The position numbers and the translations under genes are program-made. DNA of 64,000 bases from Solenopsis invicta (taxonomy: Eukaryota > Arthropoda > Insecta > Hymenoptera > Formicidae), in the NCBI RefSeq assembly GCF_016802725.1, contig NC_052667.1, forward strand, positions 14,359,346-14,423,345, written 5' to 3'. Shown piece by piece: positions 34,846 through 47,541 of the stretch (positions are counted from its first letter, which is position 1; the number at the start of each line of letters is the position of its first letter). The notes under the pieces were generated by a model, which worked only from the letters and a program-made list of their open reading frames with translations, had not been told where the DNA came from and ran no database searches.

Positions 34846-35628
34846 AACGAAAATCCAATCGCTAAATTATAAATGTAATTGCCAATAGAATACTACAAAA
34901 TGTTACGAAAAATTAATTGCCTCAAGAAAATCGTAAAATCAAATACATCGAATACATTCAAATAAATTATAAAAAGAATTGACAGAGCAATGAGATTGTT
35001 TTAAATAATCGATAAGATATCAAAGGAATCGTTCTAAAGAACAATAAAATTATATTCAGAATGCAATGAATCCAATCGTTAAAAACTACAGGCTATAGAA
35101 TACTGTAAAAGATTATGAAAAATTAATTATTTCAAAATTGATAAAATCAATTAAAGGTTATTTGGTAGGAAGACTTTTACGCCTTACATAAAATATAATA
35201 ATATAATTACTAGTGACAGAGTGGTGTAACGTTACATAATCAATAAGTTACATTACTAATCAGTAAATTACATCACTAATTAACAGCTTACATGCAGATT
35301 TTAATTCTTAAATCGAGTCAATTGCGTCGATGCTGCATGATGATACAGCATACACAACGATGTATGATTCATCTGATGGCACGCGATGTACTCCTTAAAG
35401 CACAGTTCTGAAAAATGAAGATACAATATTAACTATGAGTAAAATATACATATATACAATTAAATAAAATTAAGAAGCAGCTATTGCTCACCTTACCTCT
35501 CCTTTCCAACTCTCCGCACGATACTCTCCTTTCAATTATTTCGTCAAACTTGACGCACCTAAAAATAAATCAAGCGTTTAATTAAATACACATATTTTCA
35601 ATTAAGTAATTGCAAATAATTATTCAAA
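34846..35628 (+). other. untranslated leader of gypsy B
   Basis: This is AT-rich, with no coding frame. It contains a weak copy of the primer-like motif (ACTAGTGACAGAGTGGTG near 35209) and lies between the primer site and the gag ATG. Confidence 0.55.
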
Positions 35629-36882
35629 ATGAGTTTCTCCGAGGATGAGGGGGAATACAATGACCCCATCGACTTTAAAAAGCAAATGAAAGCTCTCAAG
35701 AAACGCGAAAAAGAGCTTACGCGAAAAGCCGACAATATAGAAAGCATGATGAAGATATTTATCCAAACTCTCGCAGGCAGTAGACCTCCTCCTACTTTTA
35801 CGTCTACCGGACAGCCCGAACATGTGCCTCTTTGGTCTCCAGGAGCGCTAGGAGATATTCCCTCCGCTTCGTCAATGCCAAGTGCATTTACCTATCCATC
35901 CAACACGCCGTACTCGCGATCGTACATAAGAGACGCGCTCGAATTAGTGCCTAAATACGATGGGCACAATATCGCAGTTTGGCAATTTGCTCGTGCCTGT
36001 AAAAGAGCAAAAGAATCAGTCCCTCTTTTCGACGAAGCCCATCTCGTTCGCTCACTAAGAAACAAGTTAACAGGACACGCTTACCTTGCTGTGGAGGATG
36101 AGATTCACCTAACAATGGATAAATTTTTAGACACCTTGAAGCGCACATTCGGTTCCTGTAGAACTGCTAATTATTACCGCGGTCAACCCAGCATTATTCA
36201 CAAAAAGCCCGCCGAACATATACTAGACTACAGTGGGCGTATCAAAGATTTGAGAACCGCGATCATAGAAGAAGGTCAAACAAATTTCGATCGTCAATTA
36301 ACAGAAAGCGAAATAGCTTCCATCGATGCCCTTGCATTAGAATCTTTTTACGAGGGATTGCCACGAGAATATCGGGTAGAACTTAGAGCCGAAAGCTATA
36401 CTAATTTCGCAGACGCTTGTGCTAAAGTAATTATTATTAGTAAACGATTGGAGAGAGAGGAGGCTAGGGAAAAGCAAGCGCGTGCTTCGCGTACAAATCA
36501 AAATCAAAGTAAAAATGCAGCGAACCCGCAAAGCAATAATAATAATTTTGGTTCCTCTTCTGGAACTCCAAGTAGCACGGAACAGAAAATTTGTAGCTAT
36601 TGTAAGCGTTTCGGGCACCTGATTAACGAATGTCGTACTCGACAGTATCATATTAAAATAAATATTAATAACACTGGTGACGGAAATAATAATTATCACG
36701 CTAATCAAAACAGTAACACTAATAATCCCACGGCACATAAAGCCGGCAATTTTTCGGGAAACCAAACAGAGGCCTCGGCCAACGGGACATCCCGAGGCCC
36801 AGGAAATCCTCGTCCCATCCTCACGGTGGAAGACCGCCCTTCTACGTCATCAGGAATTACACCGGAGATATTCCCTCCGTAG
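35629..36882 (+). CDS. gypsy B Gag, intact 417-codon frame
   Basis: The ATG at 35629 opens MSFSEDEGEYNDP, and the frame ends at TAG 36880-36882. A charged, probably coiled-coil N-terminus (KALKKREKELTRKADNI) is followed by a capsid-like helical middle (LELVPKYDGHNIAVWQFARA, residues about 103-123) and a single CCHC knuckle CSYCKRFGHLINEC near residue 325. After that comes an Asn-rich tail. The knuckle packages RNA. This is the only long undamaged gene of the element. The protease frame overlaps its end and lies in the +1 frame relative to Gag, so either programmed shifting or an indel links them. Confidence 0.85.
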   Translation: MSFSEDEGEYNDPIDFKKQMKALKKREKELTRKADNIESMMKIFIQTLAGSRPPPTFTSTGQPEHVPLWSPGALGDIPSASSMPSAFTYPSNTPYSRSYIRDALELVPKYDGHNIAVWQFARACKRAKESVPLFDEAHLVRSLRNKLTGHAYLAVEDEIHLTMDKFLDTLKRTFGSCRTANYYRGQPSIIHKKPAEHILDYSGRIKDLRTAIIEEGQTNFDRQLTESEIASIDALALESFYEGLPREYRVELRAESYTNFADACAKVIIISKRLEREEAREKQARASRTNQNQSKNAANPQSNNNNFGSSSGTPSSTEQKICSYCKRFGHLINECRTRQYHIKININNTGDGNNNYHANQNSNTNNPTAHKAGNFSGNQTEASANGTSRGPGNPRPILTVEDRPSTSSGITPEIFPP

Positions 36883-38926
36883 AGGTCGAGTCCCCTTCTT
36901 TCGCGGACCGATCGCCTTCATGGTGGACACCGGAGCACACCCTAATATCATTAAGAAAGGATGTGTTCACGGTGACATCACTATTAACAATCAAGAGATT
37001 TTACAACTAACAGGCATAACTGAAAATGCCGTTAGCACGCTAGGCTCTATCGAAGCCCATATATTAGAAACTCCAGTAAAAATTCACGTCGTGCCAGATG
37101 AATTTCCAATGACGCAACAAGGTATTCTAGGCACGTCATTTTTCAAAGAACACGACGCCTGTATCGATTACGCACAAAGAAATCTGACTTGGCGTAATTG
37201 CTATTTTCCGTTTAAGAAATATGAAACTATTGTTGTACCTCCGCGTACTAACACGGGATTTGTAGTTCTAATCTCAAACCCGGAAATTAAAACAGGGTAT
37301 ACTCCTCGTCTAAAAATTTGCGAAGGAGTATACGCCGGAGATTCACTTGTAACTTGTATTAATGACAAGGCTTACATACGAATAATCAATACGCTCGATC
37401 ACGAGATCGAAGTTCTGATACCTATCCTGCGAATCGAAGAAGTCGCTCAAATTGCTGACAAATTACCGACCTCTACGGAGATCGAAAACACTCCATTGTT
37501 AAACCAGAATTCTTCTAAAAATAAAAATCATAAATTATTACAATCCTCTGAAAATAACATAATTAATACTACTACTAATGCAAACAACTACATTAACCAA
37601 ACAAATGTTCCTATTAATACTAATGGTGATAACAGTGACGATATAAATAACACTGGTGATAACGCCGCAAACACTAATACTAATACTAATAACGATGAAT
37701 CGCTCTCTCTTACCAACCCTCCTAATTTCTACAATGCATCTTTCGAATGCACTTCTATTACTCAAAATACTCTACTCCATGCAGAAAGCATGCGAGCCCA
37801 GACGGGCCCCTTTCACAAAAAAGAAAGCGCGACTGCCCTCATGGGACCTTCTTTTTCTTACAAATCTAGCCCAAGCGGCATCTACTCTAATCCTACGCTG
37901 GCACCACAGAGTGCACCAGCTCCCTCCCTTGTGCCATGCAGAGCACTCCCACAAGAAAAAGCGATTCATAACATAAATAATAATCGAGCAATTTCTATTA
38001 TAAATACAAAGGAAATTGCCGTTACTAAAAATAAAAAGATTACGCGTAGAAATATCACCATCACTCAAAGTCGCACGATAAAACCCAATGAAAAATTTGA
38101 GAATTCTGAATTAAACAATTTTAAAATAAATCCTGATAGAGTATCTATAATATTACGATCACTCCGACTTGAACATTTGACTTCTCTCGAGCAGGAACAC
38201 ATTGTCACACTAGTTGAAAATAACTCAGATAGATTTTACATACCTAACGACTATCTCGGTCAAACTCACGTAATAACGCATAAAATAACGACTACAGATG
38301 ATGTACCAATACACACAAAACAGTATCGATTTCCTCCTACACATAAAGACGAGATAAATCGACAAGTAAACCAACTTCGCTCAAACGACATTATAGTACC
38401 TTCCAACTCTCCATATAATTCACCTGTTTGGATTGTGCCAAAGAAATTTGATTCAACGGGTAATAAAAGATGGCGAATGGTCATCGATTACAGACGGTTA
38501 AACAAAAAAACAATCGGAGACGCGTTACCGAACATCTGCGATATCATGGACCAACTCGGTTCTAAATATATGTCGATACTCGATTTAATTAGCGGGTTCC
38601 ACTAGATACCCATGGATCCCGCCGATGCGCATAAAACCGCATTTTCGACACCGCACGGGCATTATGAGTTCTCGCGAATGCCTTTCGGTTTGAAAAACGC
38701 CCCAGCCACTTTCCAGCGATTAATGGACCAAATTTTAACTGGCTTACAAGGGGTCGAATTATTCGTGTACATGGACGATATCGTGGTATACGCGAGCTCG
38801 TTACAAGAGCATGATATAAAAATGAATAAGTTAATGGACCGTCTGCGATCCGCAAATCTAGTACTTCAACCGGATAAATGTGAATTCCTCCGTCGCGAAG
38901 TGGCATATCTCGGTCACATAATCGGA
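36850..38926 (+). pseudogene. gypsy B protease and reverse transcriptase, one internal stop
   Basis: The frame is open through the protease (FMVDTGAHPNIIK, active-site DTGA intact, then GILGTSFF). A long Asn/Thr-rich linker of about 200 residues with low-complexity stretches (about 37550-37700) follows, then the RT (VPKKFDSTGNKRWRMVIDY, LDLISGFH). TAG at 38603-38605 replaces the residue before IPM. The frame then resumes with TAFSTPHGHYEFSRMPFGLK and the catalytic YMDD. A second stop, TAA at 38927-38929, falls after YLGHIIG. The linker is unusually long for gypsy elements. Confidence 0.88.
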
Positions 38927-38929
38927 TAA

Positions 38930-39751
38930 AATGGCGTACGCCCAGATCCGCAAAAAATTTCCGCAGTACAGAATTTTCCAGTTCCAAAGAATATAAAGAA
39001 TGTTCGTCAATTCCTTGGATTAGCCGGCTATTACCGCCGCTTCATTCCAAATTTTTCGAAAATCGCCAATCCGCTATCTAATTTATTAAAGAAAGATGTA
39101 GTTTTTAAATGGAACAATACTACTCAAGAAGCGTTTAATACTCTAACAGAATTGTTATGTAAGGAACCAATTTTGCAATATCCGGATTTCAATCGCGCAT
39201 TTGTCCTTACAACAGACGCATCAAATTTTGCTATCGGTGGAGTACTAAGTCAAGGCGAAATAGGCCACGACCTTCCTATCGCCTACGCGTCAAGAGTGTT
39301 AAACTCAGCAGAAAAAAATTATTCTACCATCGAAAAGGAACTCCTTACTATCATGTACTGCGTAATCATTTTCGCCCATATCTTTACGGTAGAAAATTCA
39401 CTCTAGTAACTGATCACCAGCCATTGGCTGCATCGCGTCAAAGACCCTACGTCTAGGCTCACGCGATGGCGCTTGAAATTGGAAGAGTATGATTATGATA
39501 TCGTTTATAAGAAAGGCACAAGTAACAATAACGCGGATGCACTGTCTAGAAATCCCGTTATTCCTAAGCCAATCTTTTATTCCGTAATGCCTATTAGAAA
39601 AAAACCGCGATTCGAGTCACAAACTCATGAAGTTCGCCGCGTATTAAGTACACTGTTTACTGGCGACAACGATTCTGATGATGAGCGTCCACGAAAAAGG
39701 CCTATATTAAGGTCTGGCTCCGGTGTGGAATTGGGCTCTCCCCCGGATTGA
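38930..39751 (+). pseudogene. gypsy B RNase H and connection domain
   Basis: The RT frame continues (NGVRPDPQKI, FLGLAGYYRRFIPNF) into RNase H with LTTDASNFAIGGVL and STIEKELL, the Asp and Glu catalytic positions being present. Two compensating frameshifts near 39367 and 39423 bracket the TDHQPL motif. The original frame returns for EEYDYDIVYKKGTSNNNADALS, which holds the last catalytic Asp. A run of five C at about 39741-39745 then shifts the frame into the next ORF. Confidence 0.85.
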
Positions 39752-41604
39752 TGAAGAATCGAACGCCTCGCTTATTATTTGTGAAGAACCGTCTCATATT
39801 AAACAACCGATCCCGCTATCATCTAATCGCGAATTCAGCTTTAACCCAGAGACATCATTTCAAGGAGAGATGATCCGCCTCGAATCATCAGACCAAACAG
39901 TCTCACAGCCACTTACGTCTATACCGTCGCGATACAAATTGAGACCGCGAAAGCAGAAAAACATAACCGAGATCCCTAGCGTGGACGAAGACGCGCGAAT
40001 TTCAGACCTTGAGGAAACACCACCTCAACCTGATATCCCACCAGAGCCTCCACCTTCCGATTTCGAACTCCCAGATAGTGAGCATGAGCATGAACCAGAT
40101 CTTGAATCATTGCCTATTCCTAACGCCCTGTGTAAAATTCTAGACAATCCGTCATCATTGCTCGAAAGAAACGATCATCTCATTGTATTAACCACTGTTG
40201 ATACGCGACCTTTTGATAATGGAGCAATTGAACTCCACGATGCAGAGAAATTGCCAATTCTTGACAATTTAATGCTCGGAAGAGCCCGCGTCTACTTGCT
40301 GAGTCATTGTAATGACAAACACGTAATTATCTTAGCTGTAAAAGAACGAAGAACCATTCAGATGGATATTGAAATTTTAAAAGAATGTTTCGCTTCGCTT
40401 CTCGATGTAATCACTGAATTAAATTTACAGTCAATTAGCGTGAGGAAAACTGAAATATTAGATTCAACTCCATGGAGACTAGTACTCGAAAGTTTAACAA
40501 CTGCGGTAGCAGAACAACCTATCATTATTAATATTTGTCACGGCTTAACTACTCCTTTAGTAGAAGATAGAATTAACATAATAAAAGAACACCATGAATC
40601 AGCAATTGGTGGACATAAAGGCATCACTAAAACTTACAGACTTATTAGAAAACGTTATTTTTGGCCCGATATGAAAAATCAAAATTCAAAATTTCGTTAA
40701 ACAATGCCTTACTTGCCAAACACGAAAACTTGTTAGACAAAAAACGAGACATCCAATGATGCTGACCGATACACCTGGTCAAGCATTCGACAAAGTCGCT
40801 TTTGATATTCTAGGACCTCTTAAAACCACTGATTCAGGCAATACTTATATCCTAACAATGCAAGACCTACTGACTAAATATTCTGTCTATGCACCTCTGT
40901 CAAGTATTAGCGCCGAAGCAACAGCTACAGCCTTTATCAATTATTTTATCTGCCGATTTGGTTGTCCACGCAGTATTCTAACAGATCAAGGCCGTAACTT
41001 TATGAGCCAAGTAATGAAAAATATTACAAAAAAGTTTCGAATCCAGCATTTCAGAACCACCGCGTATTATCCTCAATCTAACGGATCGCTTGAAAGATCA
41101 CATTCCGTGCTAATTGAGTGCTTAAAATGCTTTGTACAAAAAGAAAATGAATGGGATATACACATTGAAAGAGCTAGTTTCTCGTACAATACCTCTGTGC
41201 ACGAAGATACTGGGTATACCCCACACGAATTAATTTTTGGTACACCAGCACGAATCCCATCTAGCTATAATACTGAGCCTGCTCAAGAAACTTATTCCCA
41301 CCAACTTAACAATTTATTTCACGAGATTCGAGGATTACAACAGAAAGCTAAATTAAACTTAGAAAGAGCTAAGCAAAAATCCAAGCAAAATTACGACAAA
41401 CGCGTTAAACCAGTAATTTTTCGACCTGGTGACAATGTCTTCCTGCTAAACGATGTAAAAACGAGCAAATTTACTTCTGAATATCTTGGGCCTTATCGGG
41501 TACTGGAAGTGGTGGATCGAAATGTAACCCTTGAGATAAGAGGCACTACTCGGATAGTGCACTCTAATAAGCTAAAAAAGGCTTATTTAAGCGAATCAGG
41601 ATGA
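39723..41604 (+). pseudogene. gypsy B integrase with acidic spacer
   Basis: From 39723 the frame holds an acidic Pro-rich spacer and then a domain ending in the zinc-binding pair (EHHESAIGGHKG, about 40590). A single extra A near 40681 shifts the frame before the Cys pair (CLTC). The core runs from 40756 in the next frame: AFDILGPL, LTDQGRNF and NGSLERSH give a complete DD35E triad. The C-terminal GPY-type module (YLGPYRVLEVV) precedes the stop at 41602-41604. The enzyme would insert the cDNA into the host chromosome. Confidence 0.88.
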
Positions 41605-41613
41605 CCAACCTTT

Positions 41614-43393
41614 ATGTTACAGATGATTTCTATAATTTTCACGGTGATCATCCTGATCAGTCCTATCGATGCACTCATGGGCTATGATTGCAATGGGCCT
41701 CACCCAAATGGCACCCTCGTCTCACTACTACAAAATGGACGATTGTAATACGCCCGAGGGGAGGATCATACTCCATGGAATAAACATCGACTTAATCCAA
41801 CTACCTAAAGACGCTAATGTTAGCGTACTATCTTGCAGAATAGAGTCAGAAAACGTCATCTATGACAGTAGAAGTCTACAATATAATAATCCCATCAAAA
41901 CACACAGATCTTATATACCGATTAACTTACACGAATGCATTCACATGCATAACTATAAACAAGTCACAATTAAAAATGTTACCTTTAATGATTTAAAATT
42001 AAACGTCGTCAACAGCAGATTGCTACCCGTTGGCAATGCTTCCACTCCACTGTCACAGATAGCTAAAAATTTAACAGATATCATTACTAAAAATTATTTA
42101 CATATATCATTCAAGCAAAATTATATCAAGGTAAATACATTGAAAGATAAAATAATCTTACCTGGCAGTACTTGTAAATACACGGGATTGCATTGCATCG
42201 ACGAAGACGGATACCATAATTATTGATCACCTATATTCCATTCGGGATGTAACACTGCTGCACACACTATTAAATATCGCGGTGTAGCGAAGAAAATAAA
42301 ATCTGACAAAAATCCCACTGCTTATTCGTTGATATATAAAAACAATAATATCATTATATTCGCTAGCACTCCGCATAGCGTATGCAATGCAACTCTGTTA
42401 CAGACAGAGCATCCGCGCTTGCTCATCAAGGAATTAGAGAAAATCCCAAGCGAAACCCCGCCGTTAAATCAGTTACGTCATATGATAGATTCCGTATCCC
42501 CATATTATCATGTCTTTAATTATATCGAGACTGATACTAGACAACTATATTCGGAATTATTGTTAACTAAATGTGCAAACAGAAGACCCGAATTACAAAT
42601 TGTAATGCAAACTGCACATCTGGACCCAAATCAGTTGGCCTACATCCTGACTGGCGGACCAGGGTATTCCGCCCGCATTCGAGGGGAAGCTGCCGAAATC
42701 CTTCCGTGCATTCCGGTGCCAGTACAGGAGAGGGCAACTGAAAACTGTTTTCTCGAACTACCAATCTTAGTTGGTGGCGAACCAAAATATTTGACACCAA
42801 GAAATCGAATAATTTCATCGACTGGTACGGAGATTGCTTGCGGACCAAACACAGCAGCCATATTCCGACTCAGAAATGTCTGGATGCAACACCAACCGCA
42901 TCCGAAAAATATAACTGCGCCTTTCGTGCTCAACCCTTACGAGCACTCATGGGGAAGTACCCCTGCAATTATGTCAGACAGTACGTCAAGCGACAATGCC
43001 ACGACTGCACAGCGAGACAGTTTTCCTCGCAAGATTACAGCCTCTATCATACATGGGCTCGTCCGAATCATTGGTGCAACAATCTGCCTAATTATAATAT
43101 GGCAATGCTTCAAACCAAGAAACTCTGCTGCGAGAATGCCAAAACTCTCGCCAGCCTGCCACATCGAGGCCATTAATTCAAGTCGATTACCTCGTTCGGT
43201 GTTACTACACAACCGAACCTGCAACTGCACAATACCTAGTTGCAAGTCAGTTAGAGCTCGCCAATCCACGGCCAGTACTCGGCAATTCAGTCCCTCTCTG
43301 TACAACGAGATGACAGCAACCTCTAAATCTTTGACTAAACTGGAGCGGAGGATTGACGACTGCCTTGAAGGAGGACAATCGTCCCACTACTGA
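41614..43393 (+). pseudogene. env-like glycoprotein gene of gypsy B, frameshift and stop
   Basis: An ATG at 41614 begins a hydrophobic signal-peptide-like segment (IIFTVIILISPIDA), followed at once by a GYDC motif. The frame shifts near 41735 and runs to a TGA at 42224-42226. The same frame continues to 43393. Many Cys residues and NxS/T sites lie in the ectodomain. A transmembrane stretch (IIGATICLIIIW, about 43070-43110) is followed by a basic tail of about 90 residues. The position after integrase and the architecture are those of an envelope protein. The GYDC start resembles glycoproteins that arthropod LTR elements seem to have taken from negative-strand RNA viruses, but I cannot fix the source. 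It is not translatable as it stands. Confidence 0.7.
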
Positions 43394-44995
43394 TCGACAA
43401 CGACAACGTCACGTGCAGTTTTGCAATAAACCTCCACCCCCCTTATAAATGTAACCTCGATTAATTAAAATTAATTGCAAGAATTAATTATAAAAATTAA
43501 GAGGAAACGACCCCTTAAAATTATTCACATTTTAACTGAGACAGCCTATGTTATCTAACAACTGGCGACGATTACAGTAAAACTTTATATGTCCAGTGGT
43601 GTTATATAATCCGACCTATAAACCACATCTTTTAAAACCCCACCATAATAACTGGTGACAATAATAACAATCAATAACTGGTGGCAATAACAAATCTCAA
43701 TCTATTAATTTTAGGGAGTCTTTTTCCCTTTGATCGCCTTATGCGTTTAAATTTTTGAATTATAATGCTTCAGAATCAATTTAAAATTCGCCACTGTCTT
43801 ACTAAAGAGAGTCTCCTTTTTTTTTCTCCGAAATAACAATCGACGATAACTCGTACTAAAATCCTGACGTCTCTCATTTCCATCGACTCAATTGGAGTCT
43901 CTCCTTTCTAACAACAACTGGTGAATCTAAGGAAAATGATTATTGCCGATCAAGGCGATATAGTACCCCAATACCCCACCGCAATAATCATTGCGACCTA
44001 TCGTTGCGAAATCACCCTTCTAATATCTTTCAACGTATTTACAAAAAGAAAATACAAAAAAAAAATACACATAATATAAAAAAAAAATTTTTCATAACAA
44101 AAGAGAAAAATGCATGCATGTACGTGCAAGCCCCCGTATATGTATATACTTTTCATACGATTTGCGATTATACATTACCATACTAACCCTAAGAATATTA
44201 AGCGTATAACTGTATATAATACTAGTCATCTTTCCTGCGTTCATTGTTTTTCTGCATAGTTATAGTATTAATCTTTTCGTGTTATTTTGCGTTCGCTGTT
44301 CAATACTGTATTAATCTGCTCTCACGTTGCAACAACTTATATTTTCTTTGCGTTCTTTTGCTCCTAATCGTATCTATTATACTTGTCCTAAGTTTTACAT
44401 TCTTTGTTTATACTATACTTGCGTTCTCTTGCGTTACTAAACCCTATATCTATAATATCACCCAGTCACACAACTGATCACATCAAGCTACTCATATTCA
44501 TGCGCATTAGTTCCATGCTTATATACTCTGTTCATGTATTACTTGCGTTTTTTCCTTTTTTTTGCGTTGCGCTTTGCTTATGTTAGCAATTCTCTATAAG
44601 TTCTTGCGTTCCTTTGCGATATAGTATCACACATTGGCCTTGCTTATATTTGCTTGCGCTTAAATTTTAGTTGTATGCGCTTATCATTCTTCGCTTATTG
44701 CTTTAATTTTTGTTTCTTTGCGAACCTTGCATCCCTCTGCGCTTATTTAGCAATTAATCAATTATTATTATTTTTGCGTAAGTTTTAGTTGCGATGATAT
44801 TTCTTTTGCGCTTATGCTACCGATGTGCTACTTTTGCTCATGTTTTGTCGCTTAATTTCTGCTTATATCTTTCCGAAAGATTGTCACGTTTCCTTTTCTT
44901 TCTACACACTCCGTTTTTTTGGGGGGGGGGAGAGATTTCGCGCCCCGCTTTAAGAATTTGGGACCTCCGATTTCGCTCCTCCCTGATGATGGGGG
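43394..44995 (+). other. long 3' untranslated region of gypsy B with primer-site-like repeats
   Basis: About 1.6 kb show no convincing coding frame. ACTGGTGACA or near copies occur at 43561 (ACTGGCGACG), 43651, 43677 (ACTGGTGGCA) and 43917 (ACTGGTGAAT). Downstream of 44200 the plus strand is T-rich with many TTGCG words. A run of ten G at about 44922-44931 and the tract GATGATGGGGG just before 44996 are candidate polypurine primers. Confidence 0.55.
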
Positions 44996-46737
44996 TGTTA
45001 CGTCTGGCGAGAAAATTTTTATTTTTCCGCGCCATCCGTACTAATAATAACCTAATCAGAATCCGGAAACATCCTCCGATCAATTAGATAAATCCCGCGT
45101 CAGTCGATATCGCTCGATTTCAAATCTCATACGGCTTGGCTATATCGTGCCGCCCCCTCGACGCGCAACACCCGCGAGCGTCCAACGGCGCGAGACAAAT
45201 ATCGTGCGCGCCGACCCCTCGGCTCGCGACCCCCTCTGATACCATCAAGCTCCGCGCGTTGGAATTCTATTCATCTTTCCATTTTAATACGAAATATTAA
45301 GAATGGCAAATTTATTATTATCTAAGCGTGATCCACTCATGAACGCTTCCCACTGCTGCGCCATGCAACTCAGATCGAAACAACTCTAAAATCACAGCCA
45401 ATAAAAATGCCAAATAATTTTGAATCAGTTAATCTCCTACGAACGATAATTAAACCTTAACTTTTTATACGTAAACCTATTGCATGTGCTTGGCGCTATC
45501 GCCTCGCACACTCTCAATTCTAATATACATACTATTAAATTCTATTAATTTTCTGAGCACTGAATTTCGCGTCGGGGCTTGGTATGCGATGCCCCCGCGA
45601 GTCGCGGTCCCCGGAGAAGTCTATAAGCGCTCGCGCGATATAAACGCAAGCCGCGCGGTCGCGGAACGGGGCGGGCTTCTAAGGGCCACACGTTACGAAA
45701 AACTATCGCTCCAAATTTTCCGCGAACCTGAGGAATCGTCCCGCGACACCTCTTGCCCATATCCTTGCCTATATAAGGAGCGAAATCGGAGCTCGAAATT
45801 CAGATCAGTCTTGTTGGTCGAGTGAGATTCGCTGCCATCGGCGACCACAAACGTTCAGACCTCCAGGTACGATCTCAGCGACGGGAGGGTTTTACTTCTG
45901 ACGAAAACGTTGGTCTTCGGGGTGGCTCCGGTCGGATCGCCTCTTTTCCTCTCCCTCCTTTCCACCAGAGATCCTGAGGGTTGAACCTCACCTAGCACTA
46001 GCTAGAGTGTGGCCTCATCGTTTCTCTGCTTCCCTCCCTCTCCTACGGCGTCGAAGAAGACTCGCTAACGCGACTCTTCGACGTCTCCTCTCTCTCTCTT
46101 TCCTGCGGCGTCGAAGAAGACTCGCTAACGCGACTCTTCGACACCGTCCTTCTTCCCTTCCCAACCCGTCGAGGAAGATTCGCTAGCGCGACTCCTCGAC
46201 GCTTTCACCGTCCCCTCTTCTTCCATATAATTTCCACCTTTAAGGGAGGTGTTCTAACGGGTGACCACTCCGACCCAGCGGATTCGTCATTCGTAACATA
46301 TACTCGATCACTAATTTATTTTTCTAAATCTCGTAGATATTTTATACTGAGCTCTCTCTTTCTCTCGCGTTAAAGTCGTCCATTCGGAAGATCGGTAAGT
46401 TACCCGCTCATTTACGCATTCACGTGGCAATCCTTCTCCCATATTAACTCTACCATGTCTCGCTTGAAGCACGCATGGGCGAACGTAGGGCACACCGCGC
46501 CTATGCCGGCGGCAGAAAGCGCTTCTTTCGCAAGATGACGTTTTACCCGCAGCCCCCATATGTAACCATCTACTATTCCGTAATCACGAAAATACATATA
46601 CATATTCAGTTTAATCATTACACGCTCTGTCATTCATTTAATCCCACGCCAAGCTCAAGCACGCACGCTACAACTCCAGTAGCGTTAATAAAACGCTACT
46701 ACATTTTCTAAACCTACTCATAAATCACCTAATAATA
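44996..46737 (+). repeat. 3' LTR of gypsy B, 3' end missing
   Basis: This matches 32910-34653 in order and sequence, including the TATA box and hairpins. It stops at ACCTAATAATA, where the Tc1-like element begins. The last 165 bp or so seen in the 5' LTR (34654-34823) do not reappear on the far side of that element. Confidence 0.9.
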
Positions 46738-47541
46738 CACTACTCAAAAAAAAATAGGGAACACTTTCCAGACGCCAAAAATTAGGCTATTTTCAAATGA
46801 CTGTAACTCGGTGAAAAATCATCGTAGGTAAAAAATAAAAAAACATTTTGAAGCTTGAAGATCGAGCTTTAACGTTCTACTAGCAGATTTTCAAAATTCT
46901 TTTAACTTCCTTGTCTTACGCAGTAAAAAAGCACACCTTGTTTTGTTCGTTAAAATTTTGTATTTTTGACACTTTGCAGATCGACCAACAAATTTTTTTC
47001 GTATAATTCAAGTAAAACTTCATAAACTGAAACTTTTTACCTACAAAATACTTTTCTTAAAATTTCTCTACGATTTTTTTTGACCGAGTTACGCAACTTT
47101 GAAGCTAAACCTGCATTTTTTACAAATGATATCCGTACTCTGTGAAAAATCATCGTAGACAAAAAATCAAAAAACCATTTTAAAGCTCGAAGTTTCAGCT
47201 TTAACATGCTATTAATGGTTTTCAAAAATTTTTTCAATTTCTTAGTACTAGGCCTAAAAAAATACACTGCTTTTTCCTTAAAATTACGTATTTTTAACAG
47301 CCTGTAGCTCAATAAAAAATTTTTTCTCGACAAATCTAATGCAAGTGCCATAAAGTATGACATTTTCTCTACAAAATGCTTTTTATAAAATTTTTTCTAC
47401 GATTTTTTTCGGCCGAGTTACAAGACTTCGAAGACATACATTTTTTATAGTACATTTTTCCGAAAAATGACGTCTACCGCCGACATTAGCTTTACCAAAT
47501 GTGCACCACGTGGAGGTTGCCAGACGGATTTTTGCACATCG
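46738..47541 (+). repeat. left TIR, built from tandem subrepeats of about 327 bp
   Basis: GGTGAAAAATCATCGTAGG near 46810 recurs as TGTGAAAAATCATCGTAGA near 47140. GACCGAGTTACGCAAC near 47090 recurs as GGCCGAGTTACAAGAC near 47413. Each arm is thus an imperfect tandem repeat. The right arm is its inverted copy. Confidence 0.85.

Larger units (their letters stand above)
32910..46737 (+). mobile_element. Ty3/gypsy element B with env-like gene (endogenous errantivirus-like), degraded
   Basis: The order is 5' LTR 32910-34823, primer site, leader, gag, protease, RT, RNase H, integrase, env-like gene, long 3' region, purine tract and 3' LTR from 44996. The total of nearly 14 kb is very long for a gypsy element, because of LTRs of about 1.9 kb and a 3' untranslated region of about 1.6 kb. 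Coding is broken by stops (about 38603, 38927, 42224) and frameshifts (about 39367, 39423, 39742, 40681, 41735). The 3' LTR lacks its last 165 bp or so; the loss coincides with the right border of a Tc1-like insertion. No target duplication can be scored as a result. Confidence 0.92.
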
